From: CAYNDB01 sp964395915 | GTDB lineage: Bacteria > Nitrospinota_A > UBA7883 > JAJRTC01 | Reading direction: 5' to 3' | DNA: 64,000 bases | Assembly: GCA_964395915.1 (NCBI GenBank) | Contig: CAYNDB010000001.1 | Coordinates: 1 to 64,000 of the forward strand | Part shown: one piece after another, positions 20,019-29,783 of the stretch | How positions within the stretch are numbered: position 1 is the stretch's first letter | Layout: every line of letters starts with the position of its first letter | Translations under genes and position numbers: made by a program | Notes under the pieces: generated by a model | The model's input: the letters and a program-made list of their open reading frames with translations, nothing else | Told to the model about the DNA's origin: nothing | Database searches by the model: none

Positions 20019-21440
20019 TGGCGTAATTTCCCCCATAAGTGTGGTTTCAACAAAAAGTTTTGTCTCTTCGGTGATCTTACCTGTTCGGTCGATTAACGCT
20101 GTAATGCCGGATTGGGCCGCGCGCAACACGGGTATTCTGTTCTCTATTGCGCGGAACACGCCCATTGCCATGCTCTGGCGGGACGCAGGTGAGTCGCCAT
20201 ACCAGGAATCGTTGGAAATGTTCACTATGGCCGTCGCTCCCTTTTCGGTAAGAACACGCGAGTATTTCGGAAAGATTATCTCGTAACATATCTGCGGCCC
20301 CACTTGTAAAACGTTTGTGTCAAGAAGGTTTAATCCTTGCCCAGGCTCCATGTCCCCTATTGCGGTCACGAGCTTATCAAGAAAAAAGAAAGCCTTTTTG
20401 AGCGGTATATATTCACCGAACGGCACAAGGTGGGTTTTGTCATATTTCTCGGCCGTTCCTCCGGGACGAACCGCCCAGGCCCTGTTGTAGGAGATAATTC
20501 TTTTGTTTTCTTTTCTGTAACCCGGCGCGCCGAAAATTATCGGGATTCCTATCTCCTCCACCAGTTTTTTGATCCGTCTGTCGTTTTGCGGGTCGGCCCC
20601 GAAATAAAACGGCGCCGCAGTCTCCGGCCACACAACAATCCTCGCCCCTTTAGAGACCGCCTCCCTGGTCCGGGTGAAATATATGTTGAGCTGATGGTTT
20701 CGATACTCGCGTTTCCACTTCTTGCCCTGATCGATATTTCCCTGTATCAGCGCCACTTTTACGTTCTTTTCTCCAGTCGAAGCGAATGAATGGAGCCGCC
20801 ATTGTCCATATGCCAGCGTCATGGTCACAACCGCTATGCATAACAGCGCCCACCTTAAAGGGAACGGTTTTGAAGTGAAAGGGTCGTAAGTGGTTTTCCA
20901 GTCTATAATTTTAACCACTGCGACGTTGACGAGAACAATGATGAACCCTATTCCATCTTCGCCCGTGATATCCGCTATCTGTATAAAGGGGAGAACAGTG
21001 TAAAACGAATCGGCTAACCTGGCCCACGGAAAAGATATTATCGGCAGATGGCCCCGTATAAGCTCCAGCGAGACCCAGAGAAAAGGAGCGATGGAAAGCG
21101 CCATGTCCCATCCAAACCTCTGTTCCACCTTTATCATCACATAGGCGAACATAAAGGTGAAAAGGGCGGCGGCCATGACCATCAACGCTGTCGCGCCAAA
21201 CGCCGGTATGGAAGGCATATGCGCATATTCGGTCATAGTGTTGCTTACCCAGTATATGGTGGGGCCGAAATAGAAAATTCCCATGACAAAACCGAGCCAG
21301 GACCCTGCAAGAATCGTTTTTCCGCGAATAGATATAAAAAATGGCGCAAGGGCGACAAAGCTTACAGGCCACAATCCGTAGTCCGGGAATGTAGATGCGA
21401 CCATAAGCCCGGATAACGCCGCCAGGCCTATGTCTTTCAT
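20019..21440 (-). CDS. lnt: Apolipoprotein N-acyltransferase, C-terminus lost in a gap
   Basis: 474 residues are visible from ATG 21440. The N-terminal part has six to seven membrane helices with the lineage-typical SFPWARLADSF. The nitrilase-type periplasmic domain follows with its catalytic triad: Glu in VVWPETAAPFYF, Lys in DKTHLVPFGEY and Cys in VGPQICYEIIFP. It adds the third acyl chain to lipoproteins in the inner membrane. The last helix is lost in the gap. TTG 21503 would add 21 residues but has no ribosome-binding site. Confidence 0.95.
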
Positions 21441-21594
21441 GGAAACAGGCTTTCCCTGTTTCAAGTTAGCTTTTTCAATTGATATGTACACTTTTATTAA
21501 CAAAAAAAGGTATTAGCGTATTATAGTCATCCCATAATGATTATCGATACAATATCAGCTTGTTATCCTGTATTCATAATGTAAGCATGAAAAA

Positions 21595-22521
21595 ATGTCT
21601 GAGACATTAGGTAGATTTTTGGCCGCAAGCAGGCTGAAGCAGGGGCTGGCCATAGATGAGGTGGCTCAAGCCACACGTTTTAACAGCAAATTTATTCGCG
21701 CTATCGAGGAAGACCGGTTCGATCTTTTGCCCAGCAAGGTTTTCGCCAAAGGGTTTTTGCGCGCATACGCCAAAGAGCTTGGCCTGGACGGAGATGATAT
21801 AGTCGCGCGATACAACGCTCTCGATGTGGAGATGAGAGATGATAGCCCCGAACTTATCTCGATGCCGCTTCGCACTAAATCGAAATACACGACCCGGATA
21901 TTACTTGCTTCCCTTGTTTTCTTCGTAATCGCCCTTATAACGTTCTATAATAATTATAAGTTGTATAATAACAAAGTGATAGAAGTGGCCCAGGAGGTCT
22001 TGCCGCAGGAACAAGAGGTGGAGCCCGCTGAAATTCTAACTGAACAGCAGGAGCAAAATGAGTATAGCGCCGCCACGGAGGAAACAGAAGACGTTGAACA
22101 GGTGGCGCCTGTGGTTGTTATAGAAAATAGTGAAAACGTTATTGAAGAGGCCGCCCCTGTTGAACAGGTTGAGACTGTCGAACCTGTGGAGCCCGTATCG
22201 CGGCATAATGGCGTTACAACGGAAAGTGATAAGCTAAAGGATACGTCAAGGCCTTTAAACCTTACTCTTTCCGCTTCGTCAGACTCATGGATCAAAGTGG
22301 TGGTTGACGGGGCGATTACGCGGGAAATAATCTTGCGTGAAGGAAAAGAAGTGACATGGTGGGCTGAAAAGGAATATTCGCTTAGCATTGGCAATGTGGC
22401 CGGTACGAAACTCCTTCTAAATGGGGATGAGATCCCGCTGGAGCTATCGAGGTCAAATATAATCATGAATTTAAAGCTTCCTCCAGATAAAGGAGAGGCG
22501 AACGTATCTGAAAGGCAATAA
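21595..22521 (+). CDS. RodZ-like helix-turn-helix membrane protein
   Basis: 308 residues with the RodZ layout. Residues ~4-75 form the cytosolic HTH (LGRFLAASRLKQGLAIDEVAQ, AKGFLRAYAKELGLDGDD). One membrane helix lies near 100-122 (ILLASLVFFVIALITFY). A long acidic Glu/Val-rich linker (140-205) follows, then a periplasmic DUF4115 domain (LTLSASSDSWIKVVVDGAI). RodZ links MreB to the envelope and sets rod shape; no mreB is in the window. It is followed 7 nt later by the phosphorylase gene. Confidence 0.88.
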   Translation: MSETLGRFLAASRLKQGLAIDEVAQATRFNSKFIRAIEEDRFDLLPSKVFAKGFLRAYAKELGLDGDDIVARYNALDVEMRDDSPELISMPLRTKSKYTTRILLASLVFFVIALITFYNNYKLYNNKVIEVAQEVLPQEQEVEPAEILTEQQEQNEYSAATEETEDVEQVAPVVVIENSENVIEEAAPVEQVETVEPVEPVSRHNGVTTESDKLKDTSRPLNLTLSASSDSWIKVVVDGAITREIILREGKEVTWWAEKEYSLSIGNVAGTKLLLNGDEIPLELSRSNIIMNLKLPPDKGEANVSERQ

Positions 22522-22528
22522 ACATAAA

Positions 22529-23833
22529 GTGACAGATAAAGAATTACCGGAATCTGAAGTTTCGGAGAGAATCGCCACAAGACGGGCCAAAAGAGAGGCT
22601 CAAAGGTTGACTGTGCGATCGGCGGCGTTGCGGCGTAAAACAGATGAGGAATCAGCTCCTTCAAAGAAAAAAGCCCCCGCCGCAAAAAAGAAAAAGAGCG
22701 CCAAACCCTCTATGGCGAAACCATCGGCTAAAAAACCGACGGCGGCTAAAAAACCGGCAAAAAAGAAAACAGCCACCGCAAAAAGTAAAGCCAGACCAGC
22801 GAAAGCAAAAAAACCGACGGAAGAATATGAGTTGCGTTCACAACCCGATGGCACCTTGCGCAGGGTGAAGATTGAAGATAAGGCCTCCAAGCCCATAATA
22901 ATGAGACGGAGGAGTAGTGGTAAAGATACAGGGCCGGGGCCCGCCATTGTGGACCTTGCTTCTGTGGGGGCGGGATTATGGAACCGGGAGCGGGTGGAGA
23001 CGACCGAGCCGGAGATAGCCGGGTCGATGCCGGGCGAGGTTGAAGACTCGGTAAAGTTTCTCAAGCGGAAAATCGCGAAAAAACCGAAAGTGGCTGTGAT
23101 TTTGGGCTCCGGGCTTTCTGAAGTGGCTGAGCTGGTAGACGAAAAACGTATCGAATTCTCTGATATTCCAGGGTTTGCCGTTCCAAAAGCTTCCGGTCAT
23201 CCTGGCTATATTTCTTTTGGGTCATTTGAAGGCACGCCGGTTCTTTTCAGCGCCGGAAGGTCTCACTATTACGAAACAGGCTCGATGAAAGAAACGGTTC
23301 ACGCTGTGAGGACTTTTCTTGCCATGGGTGTCGAGCGTCTGATACTCACAACTTCCGCCGGCGCAATCAACCCTTCATTCAAGGAGGGGAATATAATGTT
23401 TGTTGAGGATCATATAAACCTGATGGGGGATAACCCGCTTTTCGGTCTCGACCCGCAGGCTGAGCCTTCGATATTTGTCGATGTCTCTAATGTGTACGAT
23501 AAAAAGACGCTTGAAATTTCCGACAGGATTTGCCGAAGGGCGCGTTTGCGTCCGCAGTCCGGCGTACTCGCCGCTGTGCGGGGGCCTGTTTATGAAACAC
23601 CCACAGAATTAAATTGGCTAAAATCCACAGGGGCAGACGCGGTTTGCATGTCTTTGGTTCCCGAGGCTTTGGAAGCTGCGCGATACGGCGTTCCTGTTAC
23701 CGGTATCGCTGTCATAACAAACGCAGTTTCTCCTAAAAGAAAGAAACCGTTGAGCCATCAAGATGTTGCGACGGCTGGGGAGCGCTATGCCGCTCGGTTG
23801 AAACGGCTGATATCATACCTGCTGGCTACATAA
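22529..23833 (+). CDS. Purine nucleoside phosphorylase with histone-H1-like N-terminal tail
   Basis: 434 residues from GTG 22529. Residues ~45-97 are a Lys/Ala/Pro-rich tail (repeats of AKKP, KPAKKK, AKPSAKKP) like bacterial H1-like proteins; 98-170 is a low-complexity linker. Residues ~170-434 are a PNP-I (hexameric/trimeric) phosphorylase: VAVILGSGLSEVAELV, GYISFGSFEG, AGRSHYYETG, LTTSAGAIN, VEDHINLMGDNPL, MSLVPEALEAARY and VITNAVSP. It cleaves purine nucleosides with phosphate. An internal ATG at 23027 could give a tail-less form. Ordinary PNPs are ~270 residues. Confidence 0.88.
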   Translation: MTDKELPESEVSERIATRRAKREAQRLTVRSAALRRKTDEESAPSKKKAPAAKKKKSAKPSMAKPSAKKPTAAKKPAKKKTATAKSKARPAKAKKPTEEYELRSQPDGTLRRVKIEDKASKPIIMRRRSSGKDTGPGPAIVDLASVGAGLWNRERVETTEPEIAGSMPGEVEDSVKFLKRKIAKKPKVAVILGSGLSEVAELVDEKRIEFSDIPGFAVPKASGHPGYISFGSFEGTPVLFSAGRSHYYETGSMKETVHAVRTFLAMGVERLILTTSAGAINPSFKEGNIMFVEDHINLMGDNPLFGLDPQAEPSIFVDVSNVYDKKTLEISDRICRRARLRPQSGVLAAVRGPVYETPTELNWLKSTGADAVCMSLVPEALEAARYGVPVTGIAVITNAVSPKRKKPLSHQDVATAGERYAARLKRLISYLLAT

Positions 23834-23878
23834 AGCGGCGGGAAAGTCTGGAGAAACGGATATTTTTGGAACAGCCCC

Positions 23879-25504
23879 ATGGGAAAAGTTCAATCTGATT
23901 TTCTGGTTATAGGTTCCGGCGTCGCTGGCCTTACCTTTGCCTTGAAAGCCGCCGCCCATGGCAAAGTTGCGCTTGTGACAAAAAAGGAACTGGCCGAATC
24001 GAACACCAATTACGCCCAGGGTGGAATAGCCGCTGTTGTGGCGGAAAACGATTCTTTCGACCTGCACATTCAGGACACGATACGAACCGGGCAAGGGCTT
24101 TGTCATGAAAACGCCGTCCGCATACTTGTGGAGAGCGGGCCGCTAATGATTCGTGAGCTTATGGATTTTGGCGCTCGTTTTACCGTTGGCGACGACTCCA
24201 TGTTTGACCTTGGGCGTGAAGGCGGTCATTCGAGGCGAAGGATAGTCCACGCCAATGATCTTACCGGCGCCGAGATAGAAACAGCCTTGATTCAGTCTGT
24301 AAAAGCTTCGCCGAATATCATGATATTTGAAAACCATATGGCTGTTGACCTTATGACAAAAGCAAAGCTGTTTCCAGATACGATAATGGCGGGATCGGAC
24401 GATGACGCCTGTATAGGAGCCTATGTCATTGAAAGGGAAAAAGAGCAGATTATCTCTTTTGAGGCGAAAGCCACACTGCTTGCGACGGGTGGATCCGGGA
24501 AAGTTTACCTCTACACTTCAAATCCGGATATAGCCTCCGGTGATGGAATCGCCATCGCATACAGGGCCGGAGCGGAGGTGGCGAACATGGAGTTCATGCA
24601 GTTTCATCCCACATGCCTCTATCATCCAGAGGCGAAATCATTCCTCATATCGGAAGCTGTGCGCGGTGAAGGGGCGAGACTGAAGTTTAAGGACGGGTCG
24701 ACTTTCATGGAAAAATATCATGAGATGGGCTCTCTTGCTCCAAGGGATGTTGTCGCCCGCGCCATCGACCATGAAATGAAAAAACGCGGCGACGACTGTG
24801 TTTACCTGGATACCACCATGATAGAGCCCGCGAAGTTTTCCAAACGGTTTCCGAACATCTATTCGACATGCAAAAAATATGGGTTCGACCCGACAAAGGA
24901 GATGATCCCGGTTGTTCCGGCGGCTCATTACATGTGCGGTGGAGCTCTGACGGATATAGATGCGAAGACGACGATTCCAGGGCTTTTCGCCGCAGGAGAG
25001 ACGGCCCACACTGGCGTTCATGGAGCCAACCGGCTGGCGAGCAATTCATTGCTGGAGGCTGTTGTGTTTTCCGACCGGGCGGCAAAAAGCGCGATTGAAC
25101 TGGTGAAAGAGTTTTCCGGTGAGGTTGCAAGCATACCCGCATGGGATCTAGGCGAAGCGGTCGACGCCGACGAACAGGTTGTGATTACCCATATGTGGGA
25201 CGAGATACGCAGGCTTATGTGGAACTATGTCGGTATAGCGCGCACAGACAAACGTCTTGCCAGGGCGAAAAACAGGATCCGCCTGATACGACAGGAGATT
25301 GAAGAGTATTACTGGGGTTTCGTCGTTAATACCGACTTGCTGGAGCTTCGCAACCTTGCTTTATGCGCGGAGCTTATCGTCGATTGCGCTATGATGCGGA
25401 AGGAATCGCGCGGTTTGCATTACAACCTCGACTACCCTGAAAAGGATGACGAAAATTTCAAGCATGACTCCGTGTTGAAAAGCAGGTCTGGCTCTTCAAA
25501 ATAA
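23879..25504 (+). CDS. nadB: L-aspartate oxidase
   Basis: 541 residues of the succinate-dehydrogenase flavoprotein family: FAD-binding FLVIGSGVAGLTFALKAA, TNYAQGGIAAV, HSRRRIVHANDLTGAEIE, LATGGSGKVYLYTSNPD, the catalytic region FMQFHPTCLYHPEA and SEAVRGEGARLKF, PAAHYMCGGALTDID and GANRLASNSLLEAV, then the C-terminal helical domain. It oxidises aspartate to iminoaspartate, the first step of NAD synthesis. nadA and nadC are not in the window. It follows the PNP gene by 45 nt. Confidence 0.96.
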   Translation: MGKVQSDFLVIGSGVAGLTFALKAAAHGKVALVTKKELAESNTNYAQGGIAAVVAENDSFDLHIQDTIRTGQGLCHENAVRILVESGPLMIRELMDFGARFTVGDDSMFDLGREGGHSRRRIVHANDLTGAEIETALIQSVKASPNIMIFENHMAVDLMTKAKLFPDTIMAGSDDDACIGAYVIEREKEQIISFEAKATLLATGGSGKVYLYTSNPDIASGDGIAIAYRAGAEVANMEFMQFHPTCLYHPEAKSFLISEAVRGEGARLKFKDGSTFMEKYHEMGSLAPRDVVARAIDHEMKKRGDDCVYLDTTMIEPAKFSKRFPNIYSTCKKYGFDPTKEMIPVVPAAHYMCGGALTDIDAKTTIPGLFAAGETAHTGVHGANRLASNSLLEAVVFSDRAAKSAIELVKEFSGEVASIPAWDLGEAVDADEQVVITHMWDEIRRLMWNYVGIARTDKRLARAKNRIRLIRQEIEEYYWGFVVNTDLLELRNLALCAELIVDCAMMRKESRGLHYNLDYPEKDDENFKHDSVLKSRSGSSK

Positions 25505-25506
25505 TT

Positions 25507-25989
25507 TTATTCCAGCGGTATTATGAAGTTGGCTATCTGCGGCCGTTCCGTAAACCCCGCTTTATGGTAGAACCTTTTTATGTATGAGAGACGGTTCTTT
25601 CCGTTTAACAGCATAAGTCGCGAACAATCTCGTTTTTTCGCTTCTTTCTTTACAGCCTCCACAAGCGCAAGCCCATAGCCCTCAGCTCTGCTCTCTTCAC
25701 GTACAAAAATTTCGGATATATAACCTTCCGGGCCGGTGAAACAGAGAAACGGAGCCCAGTGGGCCGATATGTAACCTGTAACGGCGCCGCTAACGTTTTC
25801 CGCTACAAGAACAGTATGGCTGTTATCGACCAAACAAAGGTTAAGATGCTCCGTGATGAGGCGCTCGATTTCCTCCCCGCTTCCCTTGTTTATATGGTCG
25901 AACCATCCGACTTCGTTCAGTATGTAGGCGATAGCGTTCACATCGCTCATTGTAGCGGAACGAATGTTGAATATATTTGCTTCGGTCAT
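25507..25989 (-). CDS. GNAT-family N-acetyltransferase
   Basis: 160 residues with the GNAT acetyl-CoA fold: RSATMSDVNAIAYILNEVGW at the N-terminus, a core strand GAVTGYISAHWAPF, motif A YISEIFVREESRAEGYGLALVEAVKKEAKKR and the C-terminal FYHKAGFTERP. The substrate is unknown. It converges on nadB (2 nt apart). An 80-bp repeat element lies between its start and trmFO. Confidence 0.85.
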   Translation of the reverse strand: MTEANIFNIRSATMSDVNAIAYILNEVGWFDHINKGSGEEIERLITEHLNLCLVDNSHTVLVAENVSGAVTGYISAHWAPFLCFTGPEGYISEIFVREESRAEGYGLALVEAVKKEAKKRDCSRLMLLNGKNRLSYIKRFYHKAGFTERPQIANFIIPLE

Positions 25990-26018
25990 GGTATTGAAAT
26001 ATTATTTCGAGCAACAAA

Positions 26019-26098
26019 TGTCATCCCGGCCTACGAGCCGGGATCCCGTCGCCTTCATAAGCAATCCTGCGAGATCCAGCGCTTGATGCCGGATGACA
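26019..26098. repeat. Small palindromic element with terminal inverted repeats
   Basis: An 80-bp element bounded by TGTCATCCCGGC and GCCGGATGACA, which pair with one bulge. An internal short inverted repeat is GGCCTACGAGCC. It resembles MITE/REP-type intergenic elements (GTCATCCCGG family) and lies between the GNAT gene start and the trmFO end. No coding potential. Confidence 0.6.
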
Positions 26099-26154
26099 AA
26101 AAATGCTTAACAAATTTATATAAAAACAATACTATCATTGTAGAAAATATTTTT

Positions 26155-27477
26155 TCATTTGAACACTTCCGGTTTTACCCATTCTTCAAAATCACGCTCC
26201 GCCCTATCCAAAGTTGCGCGGCGCCGTTCTTTCCGATTCTTTATTTTCTCCTCTAACGGTGGAAAAAGCGAAAAGTTTATATTGGTCGGTTGAAATCCTG
26301 TTTTACGATCCTGCTCTTTGATGTAGGCCAGAAGCGCGCCGATAGTCGTGGTGGCCGGCGGTGGCTCAAAAGATTCTCCCAAAACTTCCGCAACGGCGAA
26401 CATCCCCGCCAAAAGACCTGTGGCGATAGATTCCACATAACCTTCCACTCCGGTGATCTGCCCCGCCAGCCGTACATTCGGCGCGGACTTGAGGGAAAGG
26501 TCACTGTTTAAAACTTCAGGCGAGTTGACATACGTATTCCGGTGAAGCGAGCCGTGTCTTAAAAAATTCACGTTTTTCATTCCCGGTATTGTCCTAAACA
26601 CGCGCTCCTGTTCCGGATAGGTAAGCTTGGTCTGAAACCCGACCATGTTATAAGCGTCGCCCGCGATGTTTTCTTTTCTAAGCTGAATGACAGCATGGGG
26701 TCTTCTTTCGGTTGCAGGGTCGAAAAGCCCGACAGGTTTTAACGGGCCAAAAGCCAGTGAGTTCCGTCCACGGCGGGCGATCTCTTCTATCGGCAGGCAA
26801 CCCTCGAAATAATGCTTTTTTTCGAATTCACGGAATTCCACAGTTTTCGCGGCAAGGAGCGTGTCTATAAACGTCTCATATTCTTCTTTGGACATCGGAA
26901 GGTTGAGATAGTCGCCGATCCCTTTCTCTCCATACCTGTCTTGAACAAAAGCGATCGCAGGGTCGATGGAATCCGCTTCCACTATCGGCGCTATGGCGTC
27001 GTAAAAATAAAGGCTTTCGGCTCCAAGGATATTTTGCAATGTGGCCGCAAGGTCGTCTGACGTAAGAGGCCCTGTCGCGATGATAACTGAATCGTACCCA
27101 GCCGGAATTTCGGTGACCTCGGAACGTACCAGGTTGATATCCTCTTCCGCTTCTATCGCTTCGGTTACGGAGGCCGCAAGCTTTTCCCTGTCCACGGCCA
27201 GCGCTTTTCCCGCCGGAACGCGCGCCTGCTTTGCAAGCTTTATGATGAGGGAGTCGAGCTTTGCGAGGTTTTCCTTAAGAGCGCCTGTCGGTGTATCGGT
27301 TGATTCAGATTTTAAAGAGTTGGAGCAGACAAGCTCGGCAAGGTCGCCTGTTATATGAACGTCTGTTTTGCGAATCGGCCGCATTTCAAAAAGGTCGACA
27401 CGAACCTTTCCGCCGCCCAGACGGGCGATTTGCCATGCCGCCTCAGAGCCGGCCAACCCTCCGCCGACAACTGCTAT
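26155..27477 (-). CDS. trmFO: Methylenetetrahydrofolate-tRNA-(uracil-5-)-methyltransferase, probable AUA start
   Basis: 440 residues if started at ATA 27477. The FAD motif IAVVGGGLAGSEAAWQIA, FEMRPIRKTDVH, LVCSNSLKSES, AKQARVPAGKALAVDRE, PRHGSLHRNTY-type FLRHGSLHRNTYVNSP and GQITGVEGYVESIATGL identify TrmFO. It makes m5U54 in the tRNA T-loop using folate. No ATG/GTG/TTG lies between the upstream stop (27490 region) and the glycine motif; the first is TTG 27456, which would delete GGG of the dinucleotide fold. ATA 27477-27475 overlaps the topA stop as ATAG, like ATGA couplings. Confidence 0.9.
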   Translation of the reverse strand: MAVVGGGLAGSEAAWQIARLGGGKVRVDLFEMRPIRKTDVHITGDLAELVCSNSLKSESTDTPTGALKENLAKLDSLIIKLAKQARVPAGKALAVDREKLAASVTEAIEAEEDINLVRSEVTEIPAGYDSVIIATGPLTSDDLAATLQNILGAESLYFYDAIAPIVEADSIDPAIAFVQDRYGEKGIGDYLNLPMSKEEYETFIDTLLAAKTVEFREFEKKHYFEGCLPIEEIARRGRNSLAFGPLKPVGLFDPATERRPHAVIQLRKENIAGDAYNMVGFQTKLTYPEQERVFRTIPGMKNVNFLRHGSLHRNTYVNSPEVLNSDLSLKSAPNVRLAGQITGVEGYVESIATGLLAGMFAVAEVLGESFEPPPATTTIGALLAYIKEQDRKTGFQPTNINFSLFPPLEEKIKNRKERRRATLDRAERDFEEWVKPEVFK

Positions 27478-29759
27478 TCGTCGGACTGCTCATCCTCCGG
27501 GTCTTCCTCGATTTCTTTCTGAAAATCACATTCCTTGTTCACGCATTTAAGGAACGTGCCAGACTTTAACACTTTTTTGGTCAGGAAAGTGTACGAGCAT
27601 TTTGGGCAAGGCTCTTTCACAGGCTCGGCCCATGTGGCAAAGTCGCATTTTGGATATTGGTCACAACCGTAGAAAAACTTTCCTCTTTTTGTGCGTTTGC
27701 GTGTAAGCTCCCCGTCGCAATCCGGTTGTGGGCATTTGATACCTATGCCGACCTGTTTGGTTGTTTTACATTCAGGATAATCGACGCACGCTATGAACTC
27801 GCCAAACCTGCCGGTTTTAAGCACCATATCTTTTCCGCATTTGGGGCATTTGAATTCCGTCGGCTGGTCAGGGACCGGTTCTGTCGGCGATTCAATGCTT
27901 CCATCCTTGGCGATCCTGCGTGTGGTTTTGCATTCCGGATAACCTTCGCAGGCCAGAAACTTGCCGAACCGGCCAAACTTTATGACCATTTCCTTACCGC
28001 AATTTTCGCAAGTCTCGTCTGTTTTTTGCGCCTCTGTTTTTACGTTGCGCATTTCCACCTTGGCTTTTTCAAGGTCGGCCTCAAAAGGTTTGTAGAAATC
28101 GTCCAGCGCATCTGTCCATAGTTTTTTCCCTTCCTCCACCTGGTCCAGCTCCTGCTCCATCTGGGCGGTGAATTCCGAGTTTAGAATGTCGGGGAAATTT
28201 TCGACCAGAAGATCCGTCACAACTATTCCCAATTCGGAGGGAACAAGCCTGCGCTCCTCCGCGGAGCAATATTCCCGCGCCTGAATTACGGATACGATGC
28301 CGGCGTATGTGGAAGGCCGCCCGATACCACGCTCTTCAAGCTCCCGGATCAACATAGCCTCTGTAAAACGAGGCGGAGGCTGAGTGAAATGCTGGTTTTT
28401 GTTAAACTCCAAAAACTTCAGCTTGTCGCCAACGGCAAGGTCGTGCGGAAGTTTTTTCATCGCTTCGCCCTTGGTATCGTCTTTGTGCACCTCGGCGCGC
28501 TGGTCGAAAACCTTGAGGAACCCGTCGAATTTCATGATGGAGCCTGAGGCGCGAAGGTTGTAATCGTTCGCTTTTATATCTACAGAGGTAACGTCGAACT
28601 TCGCTTGCGTCATCTGGCTGGAAACAAAACGTTTCCATACAAGGTCGTATATGCGGAACTCTTCTTTAGATAAATGTTTTTTTAGCGATTCCGGTGTTTT
28701 TTCCACCGATGTCGGCCGGATGGCCTCATGCGCGTCCTGAGCGCCTTTCCTTTTTTTGTATTCTTTCGGTTTTTCCGGCATATAGTCTTTGCCGTATTCT
28801 CTCAATATGAAATCTCTCGCCCCGGTGACGGCCTCTTCGGCTACACGCGTAGAGTCGGTTCGCATATATGTGATTAACCCGGTCTGGCCTTCATCGCCGA
28901 TTTCAAGCCCTTCGTAAAGCTTTTGAGCGACAGACATCGTTCTTCTGGCGTTATACCGCAGTCTTTTGCTCGCTTCCTGCTGAAGGGTGGAGGTTATGAA
29001 AGGCGCCATAGGGTTTCGGCTTCGTTCCTTTTTTTCTACCTTTGTGATCTCAAGGTCAGCGGATTCTATTTCCGTCGCCGCTTCTATAGCCTGTTTTTCG
29101 GATTCTATTTCCGCTTTTTCACCCTTATAGTGAAGAAGCTTAACCTCAAAGGGAGGAGGGGTTTTCCCTTCTACGATTCCTTCCAGAGTCCAGTATTCCA
29201 CCGGCTTGAAAGCGATAATTTCCTTTTCACGCTCAACGACGATGCGAAGAGCCACAGATTGCACTCTTCCGGCGGAGAGACCCTTGCGCACCTTATCCCA
29301 AAGCAGGGGAGATAGCTTGTAGCCCACCAGCCGGTCAAGAACACGCCGGGCCATCTGGGCGTTTACCCTGTTTGTATTAATTTCGGAACAGTTCTTAATC
29401 CCCTCCTGCACCGCTTTTTTTGTAATTTCGTTGAATAGAACCCGGTAGACTTGTTTTCCCTTTCCGATTTCATCAGCGATATGCGCGGCGATAGCCTCAC
29501 CTTCCCGATCAGGGTCAGGGGCCAGGTATATGATGTCGACTTTTTTGGCGGCGGCCTTTAACTCCTTAAGAATTTTTCCCTTGCCCTTAATGGTTATGAA
29601 CTCCGGTTTGTAGCCGTTTTCAATATCAACACCAAGTTTCGATTTGGGGAGGTTCTTAATGTGTCCGACAGACGCAAGAACCGTCATATTTTTCCCGAGG
29701 TACCGCTTTAAAGTCGAGGCTTTGGCGGGAGATTCGACTATAACAAGACCTTTTACCAT
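27474..29759 (-). CDS. topA: DNA topoisomerase I
   Basis: 761 residues. The N-terminal Toprim domain (LVIVESPAKASTLKRYLG, APDPDREGEAIAAHIADE) and the catalytic tyrosine region (TGLITYMRTDSTRV) are intact, as is AQDAHEAIRPTS. The C-terminus carries four zinc-ribbon modules beginning CENCGKEM, CPKCGKDM, CPQPDCDGE and CPKCSYTF. It relaxes negative supercoils, opposing gyrase. Its stop overlaps the trmFO start, and dprA lies 24 nt upstream, the common dprA-topA-trmFO order. Confidence 0.97.
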   Translation of the reverse strand: MVKGLVIVESPAKASTLKRYLGKNMTVLASVGHIKNLPKSKLGVDIENGYKPEFITIKGKGKILKELKAAAKKVDIIYLAPDPDREGEAIAAHIADEIGKGKQVYRVLFNEITKKAVQEGIKNCSEINTNRVNAQMARRVLDRLVGYKLSPLLWDKVRKGLSAGRVQSVALRIVVEREKEIIAFKPVEYWTLEGIVEGKTPPPFEVKLLHYKGEKAEIESEKQAIEAATEIESADLEITKVEKKERSRNPMAPFITSTLQQEASKRLRYNARRTMSVAQKLYEGLEIGDEGQTGLITYMRTDSTRVAEEAVTGARDFILREYGKDYMPEKPKEYKKRKGAQDAHEAIRPTSVEKTPESLKKHLSKEEFRIYDLVWKRFVSSQMTQAKFDVTSVDIKANDYNLRASGSIMKFDGFLKVFDQRAEVHKDDTKGEAMKKLPHDLAVGDKLKFLEFNKNQHFTQPPPRFTEAMLIRELEERGIGRPSTYAGIVSVIQAREYCSAEERRLVPSELGIVVTDLLVENFPDILNSEFTAQMEQELDQVEEGKKLWTDALDDFYKPFEADLEKAKVEMRNVKTEAQKTDETCENCGKEMVIKFGRFGKFLACEGYPECKTTRRIAKDGSIESPTEPVPDQPTEFKCPKCGKDMVLKTGRFGEFIACVDYPECKTTKQVGIGIKCPQPDCDGELTRKRTKRGKFFYGCDQYPKCDFATWAEPVKEPCPKCSYTFLTKKVLKSGTFLKCVNKECDFQKEIEEDPEDEQSDE

Positions 29760-29783
29760 TTGGTTTACACGTCCCCGGTTAAA

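Noticed and set aside
21954..22685. 243-codon Ser/Thr-rich minus-strand frame
   Set aside because: Antisense to the acidic linker of the RodZ-like gene and the start of the PNP gene; low complexity explains the open frame.
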